In this document: piece by piece, positions 53,426-60,961 of the stretch | Numbering within the stretch: position 1 is the stretch's first letter | Layout: the number at the start of each line of letters is the position of its first letter | Source of the DNA: Acidiphilium sp. C61 | Lineage (GTDB): Bacteria > Pseudomonadota > Alphaproteobacteria > Acetobacterales > Acetobacteraceae | NCBI RefSeq assembly: GCF_902712915.1 | Contig: NZ_CACTIA010000005.1 | Span: 2,392,501-2,456,500, forward strand | Direction of reading: 5' to 3' | DNA length: 64,000 bases | The notes under the pieces: generated by a model | Database searches by the model: none | Seen by the model: only the letters and a program-made list of their open reading frames with translations | Told to the model about the DNA's origin: nothing | Position numbers and translations under genes: made by a program

Positions 53426-54444
53426 GCAACGCGATGTCAAACACCCGACCGGTCGCACCCGCGCCGCGCATCGATCTGCGCTCGGAATCAGCCGCGGCGA
53501 TCGTGGTTTTCGCCGCCCTCGCACTTCTGCCCCTGATGATGGGCGGCTATGTCATCTACGTCCTGCCGCAATATCTCATCTATGGCGTGCTCGCGATGTC
53601 GCTCGGCATGCTCTGGGGCTATGCCGGCATTCTCAGCTTCGGCCAGGCGGCCTTCTTCGCCCTCGGCGCCTATGCGATGGGCCTCGCGATGAAAGCCAGC
53701 TTCGGCGCCAGCGATGGTTATCTCGGGCTGCTGGCGGCAATCGTCATCGGCGCCGGGCTTGCCTTCCTCGTCGGTTATTTTCTGTTCAGCGCCGGCGTGC
53801 GGGATATCTATTTCGTCCTGATCACCCTCGCCCTGTCGATCATGGTCCAGCAGATCGCCATCAGCCAGTCCTCGCTCACCGGCGGGTTCAACGGGATGTA
53901 CATCCCGCGGATGGACCTCGCGCTCGGCCCCTTCGGCAGCGTGTCGCTCGCGCATGACCGCGCGATCTATTATCTGGTCCTGCCGGTCACGATCGCGATC
54001 TATGCCGGGCTGCGGCGCCTCACGCGCAGTGATTTCGGCAAGGTGCTGGTTGGCATTCGCGAGAACGAGGGCCGGACACTGTCGCTCGGCTTCGAGACCT
54101 CCTGGTACAAGACCATCGCCTTCACCATCTCGGGCGCGGTCGCGTGTCTCGCCGGCGCCCTGTACGGGGCACACGCCGAATTCGTGTCGCCTTCGCTCGC
54201 CAGCGTCGCGTTTTCGACCGAAGTGGTGATCTGGGTTGCGATCGGCGGCAGGCAGTCGCTGCTTGGCGCGTTGCTCGGCGGCCTCGGCGTGGCCGCGCTG
54301 TCCAACTATCTCGATGGATTGTCGCCGGTCTTCTGGCAGCTCATTCTCGGCGGGATCTTCGTCGCCGTGATCATCGCCTTCAAGGGCGGCATCGCCGGCG
54401 CGCTCGGCCGCCTCGTCGCCCGCAAGGATGGCACCCATGGCTGA
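53422..54444 (+). CDS. Branched-chain/urea-type ABC permease (LivM/UrtC-like)
   Basis: This 340-residue permease has the LivM/UrtC pattern: LGMLWGYAGILSFGQAAFFA, a long periplasmic loop, and IRENEGRTLSLGFETSWYKT as the coupling loop to the ATPase. It pairs with the upstream LivH/UrtB-like subunit to form the channel. Its end overlaps the ATPase start. Confidence 0.88.
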   Translation: MSNAMSNTRPVAPAPRIDLRSESAAAIVVFAALALLPLMMGGYVIYVLPQYLIYGVLAMSLGMLWGYAGILSFGQAAFFALGAYAMGLAMKASFGASDGYLGLLAAIVIGAGLAFLVGYFLFSAGVRDIYFVLITLALSIMVQQIAISQSSLTGGFNGMYIPRMDLALGPFGSVSLAHDRAIYYLVLPVTIAIYAGLRRLTRSDFGKVLVGIRENEGRTLSLGFETSWYKTIAFTISGAVACLAGALYGAHAEFVSPSLASVAFSTEVVIWVAIGGRQSLLGALLGGLGVAALSNYLDGLSPVFWQLILGGIFVAVIIAFKGGIAGALGRLVARKDGTHG

Positions 54445-55165
54445 GTTTCTCGGGATCACGAAGCTGACCAAGCATTTCCGCGGGCTGGTGGCGAATGAGG
54501 ATGTGGATTTCACCCTCGGCAGCGGCGAGGTCCGCTGCATCATCGGGCCGAACGGTGCCGGCAAGACCACCTTCATCAGCATGATTTCCGGCCATGTCGC
54601 GCCGACATCGGGCCGCATCGCGTTCAAGGGGCGCGACATCACCGGCATGAGCGTTCCAGGGCGGGCGCGGCTCGGCATCGGCCGCAAGTTCCAGACCCCG
54701 TCAGTGTTCGACAATCTCACGGTCGCTGAAAATATCGAGCTCGCCTCGATCGGCAAGCACGCGGAAGGCGCAGACCGGCGCGCCCGCATGGGCGAGGTGC
54801 TGCAACTGACCAGGCTCGAGGCGTTCGCATCGAACCCGGCGCTCACCCTTTCCCACGGGCAGCGCCAATGGCTCGAGATCGGCATGCTGCTGGCCAATCG
54901 TGCCGAGCTGCTCCTGCTCGACGAGCCGACGGCGGGGATGAGCGCTGAGGAAACCCACGCGACCGCCGCACTTATCAAGACGCTCGCCGCCGAATTCGGC
55001 ATCGCCATCGTCATCATCGAGCACGACATCAACTTCATCCGCGATCTCGGCGCGCCGGTTACCGTGCTGCATCTCGGCCGGGTGCTGATGGAGGGCGATT
55101 TCGCCGCGATCAGCGAGAACGAGGATGTGCGCAACGTCTATCTGGGCGGAGAGTGGGAATGCTGA
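54428..55165 (+). CDS. Branched-chain/urea-type ABC ATPase (LivG/UrtD-like)
   Basis: This 245-residue ATPase has Walker A GPNGAGKTTFI (about residues 40-50), the Q-loop region GIGRKFQTPSVFDNL typical of UrtD, signature LSHGQRQW (normally LSGGQ, but LSHGQ is usual in UrtD) and Walker B LLLLDEPTAGMS. ATG 54428 or 54437 could be the start; both overlap the LivM-like gene. Confidence 0.88.
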   Translation: MAPMAEFLGITKLTKHFRGLVANEDVDFTLGSGEVRCIIGPNGAGKTTFISMISGHVAPTSGRIAFKGRDITGMSVPGRARLGIGRKFQTPSVFDNLTVAENIELASIGKHAEGADRRARMGEVLQLTRLEAFASNPALTLSHGQRQWLEIGMLLANRAELLLLDEPTAGMSAEETHATAALIKTLAAEFGIAIVIIEHDINFIRDLGAPVTVLHLGRVLMEGDFAAISENEDVRNVYLGGEWEC

Positions 55166-55857
55166 GCGCGACCGGCCTGCATGTCGGCTACGGACCGATC
55201 GAGGTCATCCATGGCGTCGACTTCACGGTCGAGACCGGCGAGATCGTCGGCATTCTCGGCCGCAACGGCATGGGCAAGACGACCCTGATCCGCGGCCTGA
55301 ACGGCTCGCTGCCGGCGCGATCCGGGCGTGTCGTGCTCGATGGGGAAGACATCACCCATCTGCCGATGCATCTTCGCTCCCGGCGCGGCATCGCGACCAT
55401 CGTCCAGGGTCGCGGCATCTTTCCGAAGCTCACGGTCTGGGAAAACCTCGAAATGGGGCGGATTGCCGGCGGCGGTCAGAAGGCAAGCCGGCTCGACGAG
55501 GTGATCGGCTATTTCCCCCGCCTCGGCGAACGCCTCAAGCAGCTCGCCGGTTCGATGAGCGGCGGCGAGCAGCAGATGCTCGCGATCGGCCGCAGCCTGA
55601 TGAGCCATCCGAAGGTCCTGCTGCTCGACGAGCCTTCGGACGGCATCATGCCGATCCTCGTTCAGCAGATCGCGAAAATCCTCGCGGAAATCAATCGCAA
55701 GGAAAAGATGACGATCGTCATCGTCGAGCAGAACGTCCCGATGGTGTTCTCGCTCACCTCGCACTGCATCATTCTCGAGAAGGGGCGCATCGTCGCCGAA
55801 GGCAATCGCGACGATATCGCCGACAGCGAGATCATGAAGGAATATCTCGCGCTCTGA
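55159..55857 (+). CDS. Branched-chain/urea-type ABC ATPase (LivF/UrtE-like)
   Basis: This roughly 232-residue ATPase has Walker A GRNGMGKTTLI, signature MSGGEQQMLAIGRSL and Walker B VLLLDEPSDGIMP. The GRNGMGKTT and EPSDGI variants are typical of UrtE. Its ATG lies inside the end of the previous gene (7-base overlap); a GTG two codons earlier is possible. It completes the five-gene importer. Confidence 0.88.
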   Translation: MLSATGLHVGYGPIEVIHGVDFTVETGEIVGILGRNGMGKTTLIRGLNGSLPARSGRVVLDGEDITHLPMHLRSRRGIATIVQGRGIFPKLTVWENLEMGRIAGGGQKASRLDEVIGYFPRLGERLKQLAGSMSGGEQQMLAIGRSLMSHPKVLLLDEPSDGIMPILVQQIAKILAEINRKEKMTIVIVEQNVPMVFSLTSHCIILEKGRIVAEGNRDDIADSEIMKEYLAL

Positions 55858-55880
55858 AGCGCGTTTTTTGGGAGGACTGA

Positions 55881-57413
55881 ATGACACTTCACACCGTCAA
55901 GGTTCCGTCGCTCGCGACACTGCGCGACGTGGCGGCCGAGCTAGGCATGACGTTCGACGAGACCGATCTCGCCGGCCACCACGAAGCGATCGCCTCGAGC
56001 ATCGCCGCCCTGCAACTCGTCGACCGCATGCAGGACGAACTGCCCGAGGTCCGCTATCCCCGGCTGCCCGGCCAGCGCGTCGCCCCGGAGGACAACCGGC
56101 TCGGCGCATGGGCGGTCAAATCCGTGATCGAGGGCGCCGCCACCGGCCCGCTCAAGGGCAAGACGGTGGTGATCAAGGACAATGTCTGCGTCGCCGGCCT
56201 GCCGATGTCCAACGGCGCATCGACGCTGGAAGGCTACATGCCCGAGATCGACGCAACCGTCGTGACCCGCATCCTCGATGCCGGCGGCACCATCGTCGGC
56301 AAATCGGTCTGCGAATATTTCTGCTTCTCCGGCGGCAGCCACACGAGTTCGAGCGGCCCAGTTCACAATCCGCACCGGCATGGGCACTCGGCCGGCGGCT
56401 CGTCCTCGGGCAGCGCCGCACTCGTGGCATCGGGCGAGGTGGACATGGCGCTCGGCGGCGACCAGGGCGGGTCGATCCGCATGCCGTCTGCATTCTGCGG
56501 CACCTATGGCATGAAGGCGACGCACGGGCTCGTCCCCTATACCGGCATCATGCCGATCGAGCTTACCCTCGATCATACCGGACCGATCACCGCGACGGTC
56601 GAGGACAATGCCCGCCTGCTCGACGTCCTTGCCGGACCCGACGGGCTGGACCCGCGCCAGTATGGGGGCGATCGGGCATATAATCATGTCGAGGCGCTCG
56701 GCCAGGGCGTGAAGGGCATGCGGATCGGTATTGTCCAGGAAGGGTTCGGCCACGCCCAGTCCGAGGCTGCGAGCGATGCCCTCGTCCGCGCCGCCGCCGA
56801 GCGCTACGGGGCGATGGGCGCCGAGGTCGAAACCGTATCGATCCCGATGCACACGGTCGGACCGGCGATCTGGCTCGCCGTGGCCGCCGAGGGCGCGACG
56901 ATGCAGATGATGCACGGCAACGGTTTCGGCTTCAACTGGCAGGGGCTTTACCTGACCTCGCTGATGGATCGCCACGCCGCGTGGCGCGACCGGGCGGATG
57001 AACTGTCGGACACTCTGAAGAACACCATGCTTCTCGGTCAATACATGACCAGGACCCATGGTGGCCGCTATTACGCGAAAGGGCAGAACCTCGTCCGCCG
57101 GCTGCGCGCCGCCTACGACGCCGCCCTGCAACGGTTCGATCTCCTGCTGATGCCGACCGTCCCCATGGTTGCGCCGAAGCTGCAGGACGCCGATGCCCCG
57201 GTCCCCGAGATCCTGCAACGCGGCTTCGAGATGCTGCCGAACACCTGCCCCTTCGATTGCACGCATCATCCGGCGATGAGCATTCCCTGCGGCAAGGTGG
57301 ACGGGCTACCGGTCGGGATGATGCTGATCGGGCGGCATTATGACGAGCGGTCGATCTACCGCGCCGCCGCCGCTTTCGAGAGCGGCGTGGACTGGACCGC
57401 CATCTCGGCATAG
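55881..57413 (+). CDS. Amidase-signature family amidase
   Basis: This 510-residue cytosolic amidase has the Ser-Ser-Lys triad of the family: K99 in TVVIKDN, a serine in GGSSSGSA (174-176) and nucleophile S198 in GGDQGGSIRMPSAFCG. It hydrolyses an aliphatic or aromatic amide to acid and ammonia. It is the last gene of the operon and a second, unrelated amide hydrolase next to the nitrilase-type one. The stop TAG is shared with a palindromic repeat. Confidence 0.88.
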   Translation: MTLHTVKVPSLATLRDVAAELGMTFDETDLAGHHEAIASSIAALQLVDRMQDELPEVRYPRLPGQRVAPEDNRLGAWAVKSVIEGAATGPLKGKTVVIKDNVCVAGLPMSNGASTLEGYMPEIDATVVTRILDAGGTIVGKSVCEYFCFSGGSHTSSSGPVHNPHRHGHSAGGSSSGSAALVASGEVDMALGGDQGGSIRMPSAFCGTYGMKATHGLVPYTGIMPIELTLDHTGPITATVEDNARLLDVLAGPDGLDPRQYGGDRAYNHVEALGQGVKGMRIGIVQEGFGHAQSEAASDALVRAAAERYGAMGAEVETVSIPMHTVGPAIWLAVAAEGATMQMMHGNGFGFNWQGLYLTSLMDRHAAWRDRADELSDTLKNTMLLGQYMTRTHGGRYYAKGQNLVRRLRAAYDAALQRFDLLLMPTVPMVAPKLQDADAPVPEILQRGFEMLPNTCPFDCTHHPAMSIPCGKVDGLPVGMMLIGRHYDERSIYRAAAAFESGVDWTAISA

Positions 57414-57511
57414 AGCGCGGTCCGATCCTGATGGATCGGATGATGCTCTATGATATCGACAAGGAGCGTATCGTTATCCGATCGGATGCCCCCATCCGAT
57501 CGGATGATCCG
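57412..57511. repeat. Near-full palindromic repeat copy at the amidase end
   Basis: It begins AGAGCGCGGTCCGATCC and keeps both hairpins in the orientation of copy 2. The distal GCTCT end is replaced by GATCCG, so it is truncated by a few bases. It lies between the convergent amidase and FAD oxidoreductase genes. Confidence 0.75.
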
Positions 57512-57544
57512 CCGCGCAGCGGCCCGCGTCCGGACGCGTTCCCC

Positions 57545-59089
57545 TCAGTCCGCACCGGCCATCGGGACGAGCGGCGAGGTTTCGGTCACCTGCCGATAGG
57601 CCCGGTCATAGGTCCGGGTCGACGACGATGATGCTTCCTCGTGATATTCGGCGTCCTGATTGACCTTCCACAAATCATAGACCTGCTTTCCCGCCAGGAT
57701 GTTTTCGGTGGCCAGTATGGCCGTCATCATCGCATGGTCCTGATTGTTGTATTTGTGCATGCCGTTTCTGCCGATCAGGTGCAGGTTCGGGCAGGTCTCC
57801 TCAAGATCCGTCCTGATCGTGTCGACATGTTTCTGGTAGTGGTCGTCATAGACCGGATAGGCCTTTCTCTGGCGGACGACGGTGCCTTCCCGAATGTCTT
57901 CCCGCGTCGCAAGGCCGAGCCTGACGAGTTCGCTGGTGGCAAGCTCGACCAGCGCCTCATCCGTCGAGGCCCAGAGCCCGTCGCCCTCGAAACAGAAATA
58001 TTCCAGCCCATAACAATTCAGCGCCGGGTCGGGGACCATGTCCGGCGACCATGACTTGAAGTTCTGGATCCGCCCAACCTTCACGCTCGGATCATGGATA
58101 TAGATCCAGTTGTCGTCGAACAGCGAGCGGTCCTTGAGGATCAGCGCGACGGTGAGAAAGTCGCGATATTTCAGAGCGTCCGCCGCCGCCAGCGTGGCCT
58201 CGTTCAGGCCCGGCCGGATGGCATGGCACAACTCGCGCATGGGCATCGTCGAAATCACATGGGTTCCGTGAAACGTGTGGCGATTGCCGGCCGGGTCCTC
58301 GGCGACGACCCTCCATGACTTTCCATCTTCACGGCTGATTTCGACGACCTTCATGCCTTTGACGATCTCGCCGCCCTGACGTTCGATCTTCGCCGCCGCC
58401 GCTTCCCAGAGCATGCCCGGCCCGCGTCGCGGATAGCGGAAACTGTCGATCAGGGTCTTGATCACCTTGTCGCGCGGCTGCTTCCCCGATTGCGGAAGGA
58501 GCGCATGCTTGATCGCCTGCGAGAGCGACAATCCCTTGATCCGCTGCGCCGCCCAGTCTGCCGAAATCTTGTTGCAGGCCATCCCCCAGACCTTTTCCGT
58601 GTAGGTGCGGAAGAAGATCCGGAACAGGCGCTTGCCGAACTTGTTGGTTACCCAGTCTTCGAAATTGGTGGGATTGGCGATCGGGAACAACCGCGCTTTC
58701 GCGTATGACAGAACGCAGTGGACTGCCTCGAAAACGCCCAGCTTGAGCAGCGCGTCCATGGCGCGCAACGGGTAATCGAACAATTTCTGGCGATAATAAA
58801 TCCGCGATTTCCGTGGTCGGACAAGAAACCCTTCGTCGAGGATTTCGTCCCACAATTCCTCGATTTCCTGCGATTTCGAGAAGAATCGGTGCCCGCCGAT
58901 ATCGAACGCGAAGCCTTTGTAGGTCTCGGTGCGGGAAATGCCCCCGACATAAACCGGATCCTGTTCCAGCACGGTCACGGCGAGGCCGTTGCGGCTGAGC
59001 AGATATGCGGCGGTCAGGCCAGCTGGTCCGGCACCGATACAAATCACTATTTCTTTTTTGGTATTTGATAAAAAATTAGAATAGGACAT
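57545..59089 (-). CDS. FAD-dependent amine-oxidase/UDP-galactopyranose-mutase-like oxidoreductase
   Basis: This 514-residue flavoprotein has the dinucleotide-binding motif GAGPAG (residues 19-24) in IVICIGAGPAGLTAAYLLSR, GGISRTETYKGFAFDIGGHR around residues 49-68, and late blocks GLEYFCFEGDGLW and IGRNGMHKYNNQDHAMMTAI. Such proteins occur in polysaccharide or isoprenoid metabolism; the substrate cannot be set from this locus. The upstream region (59090-59200) is AT-rich and probably holds its promoter. Confidence 0.78.
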   Translation of the reverse strand: MSYSNFLSNTKKEIVICIGAGPAGLTAAYLLSRNGLAVTVLEQDPVYVGGISRTETYKGFAFDIGGHRFFSKSQEIEELWDEILDEGFLVRPRKSRIYYRQKLFDYPLRAMDALLKLGVFEAVHCVLSYAKARLFPIANPTNFEDWVTNKFGKRLFRIFFRTYTEKVWGMACNKISADWAAQRIKGLSLSQAIKHALLPQSGKQPRDKVIKTLIDSFRYPRRGPGMLWEAAAAKIERQGGEIVKGMKVVEISREDGKSWRVVAEDPAGNRHTFHGTHVISTMPMRELCHAIRPGLNEATLAAADALKYRDFLTVALILKDRSLFDDNWIYIHDPSVKVGRIQNFKSWSPDMVPDPALNCYGLEYFCFEGDGLWASTDEALVELATSELVRLGLATREDIREGTVVRQRKAYPVYDDHYQKHVDTIRTDLEETCPNLHLIGRNGMHKYNNQDHAMMTAILATENILAGKQVYDLWKVNQDAEYHEEASSSSTRTYDRAYRQVTETSPLVPMAGAD

Positions 59090-59292
59090 AAATTATTAAC
59101 CTTATCGAGATATTAAATACAGTAATATACAATCTTTTTTACGATATTCAGAAAGATATTCTTGGTCAATAGCCGGACGTATCGATTCCAGATACGGTAT
59201 CCTGTTGTGCCGAACGATGATATCTCAACCGCAGGGCCGGAAAGTTCCAGCCCTCCAGAGGCTGTGGGGTCCACGCAATGAAAGGGTGCGAG

Positions 59293-59934
59293 ATGAGCGA
59301 GCCGGTCATGGTGTTCTGGTCGTTCCGCAGCCCCTATTGCTACATCGCGCTGCCGCGCCTCATCGCCTTGTCGCAGGCGCAGGGCGTCGCGCTGGAGATG
59401 CGGATCGTGCATCCGGCCGCCTTGCGCAACCCCGACTATTTCCGGACCATGAACCCTCTCGCGCGTCCCTATTTCCTGCGCGACAGCGCGCGCGAGGCCG
59501 CGGCGCGCGGCATGAAGTTCCGCCGCCCCGTGCCGGACCCGGTCGCGCAGGATCCCGCAACCCTCGCCATCGCGCCGGCGCAGCCTCTCGCCCGCCGGCT
59601 CGGCCGGCTGGGCGTTGCGGCATCGCGGCGCGGCGCCGGCGTTGCCTTCTGTCTCGAGGTCTCCCGTCTGCTCTGGGATGGCGAGGTCGAGGGCTGGGAT
59701 ACCGGCGATCATCTCGCCCGCGCCGTGGCCCGCGCGGGGCTCGATCTCGCCGCGCTCGATGAAGCGGTCGCCGCCGATCCCGACGGGCACGAGGCGGTGC
59801 TGGCGCAGAACGATCAGGACCTGCGCGCGTCCGGCCACTGGGGCGTGCCGACGATGGTCTGGCGCGGCGAACCGTTCTTCGGACAGGACCGGATCGACAC
59901 GCTGGCCTGGCGCCTGCGCGGCGATGCCGGATAA
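59293..59934 (+). CDS. HCCA-isomerase/DsbA-family protein (GST kappa-like)
   Basis: This roughly 213-residue thioredoxin-fold protein has the N-terminal motif FWSFRSPYCYIALPRL, with the SPY block of 2-hydroxychromene-2-carboxylate isomerases, and the C-terminal SGHWGVPTMVWRGEPFFGQDRID typical of the family. ATG 59293 matches the family start better than 59278. A glutathione-dependent isomerase or transferase role is likely; the substrate is unknown. It is convergent with the DehI-like gene. Confidence 0.83.
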   Translation: MSEPVMVFWSFRSPYCYIALPRLIALSQAQGVALEMRIVHPAALRNPDYFRTMNPLARPYFLRDSAREAAARGMKFRRPVPDPVAQDPATLAIAPAQPLARRLGRLGVAASRRGAGVAFCLEVSRLLWDGEVEGWDTGDHLARAVARAGLDLAALDEAVAADPDGHEAVLAQNDQDLRASGHWGVPTMVWRGEPFFGQDRIDTLAWRLRGDAG

Positions 59935-59942
59935 GGGGCGGC

Positions 59943-60824
59943 CTATCGCAGTTGCAGGTCGAACAGGGCGATGTTCAGAACAAGCCCGGGCAGCAGAAAC
60001 TGGAACAGCCGCGCCATCGCCAGCACCTCGTCGATCGGCGCATCACGTAGCGCTGCCGCGCGCAACCCCTCGGCGTCAAGCCCCGCCGGATTGGGCACGC
60101 GATGACGGATCTGCGCCAGTGCGGCGTCATGCACGTTGCGACACGCCGCGTCATATCCGGGTGTCGCGACCAGCGTCCTGATCCCGCCCCAGGCGGCGGC
60201 GAAATAGCTCGGCCAGCGCGCCAGCGCCCGGTAGTCGGTGTTGACGAAGGGCAGGCCGAGCGTCGCCTTCACATCCTCATAAACGGCCCTCGTCGCCGGA
60301 TCGGCATGATGCGCCTCCATCAGCACGAACGGACAGGCGACATCCGGCGCGTGGCGGCCGGTGAAGGGGGCCGCGTCGACCGCGACATCCGGCGCCAGCG
60401 CGCCGCCTTCGAGCAGCAGCCGCACCAGTGTCGCGATCAGCAGATAAGGGTAGTTGCCGTGGGAAAAGATCTCGATCATGTCGCGGATGGAGGCGATTTC
60501 CGCCGGCGCGTAGCCGACTTTGTCCAGCGTCCCGCGCAGCCCGGCCGGTGCGAGGCGTGCGGCCTCCCGCTCGGCCAGCGCGCGCAGGTCGCGGCATTCG
60601 CCGACGAAGGCGGTGCTGGTCACGATCGGCTCGAGCCCCCGCCACAAATGGCGGAAGAAATGCGGGTAATGGGCGTAGGCCATCGTCACCACCCCCATCC
60701 AGGGCACCTGCAGCGCGGTCTTCATCGCGGTGTAGAACGCCTTCCGCTCGCCAGCGGCCAGGTATTCCGGCAGCGGGTGGATGGCGGGGATCGGGGTCGG
60801 CAGCCCTCGTTCAAGCGTGATCAT
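59943..60824 (-). CDS. DehI-like haloacid dehalogenase
   Basis: This 293-residue helical protein contains LPFVNTDYRALARWPSYFAA, RDLRALAEREA and FLLPGLVLNIALFDLQLR. The pattern and length (about 296 residues in group I 2-haloacid dehalogenase DehI) fit the DehI family, which removes halide from 2-haloalkanoic acids with water. ATG 60824 follows GGGAGG; an upstream start at 60917 is unlikely. Family assignment is from memory of the motif, and the true substrate is uncertain. Confidence 0.62.
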   Translation of the reverse strand: MITLERGLPTPIPAIHPLPEYLAAGERKAFYTAMKTALQVPWMGVVTMAYAHYPHFFRHLWRGLEPIVTSTAFVGECRDLRALAEREAARLAPAGLRGTLDKVGYAPAEIASIRDMIEIFSHGNYPYLLIATLVRLLLEGGALAPDVAVDAAPFTGRHAPDVACPFVLMEAHHADPATRAVYEDVKATLGLPFVNTDYRALARWPSYFAAAWGGIRTLVATPGYDAACRNVHDAALAQIRHRVPNPAGLDAEGLRAAALRDAPIDEVLAMARLFQFLLPGLVLNIALFDLQLR

Positions 60825-60961
60825 CAGCGTTCCTCCCGCCCGCGCGAACGGATCTGAAATGAGTATTCTTGCGGCCTTGAAAGGGGCGCGGGCACAATTT
60901 TCGTTTTCGGACGCCAACGGAATACGGCACGTTGCTCTAAGGTCAAGAGGTGGCCCTCAGG

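Noticed and set aside
51038..55134. Long minus-strand frames opposite the urea-type ABC genes
   Set aside because: The sequence is low-complexity and acidic with no domains, opposite well-supported transporter genes.
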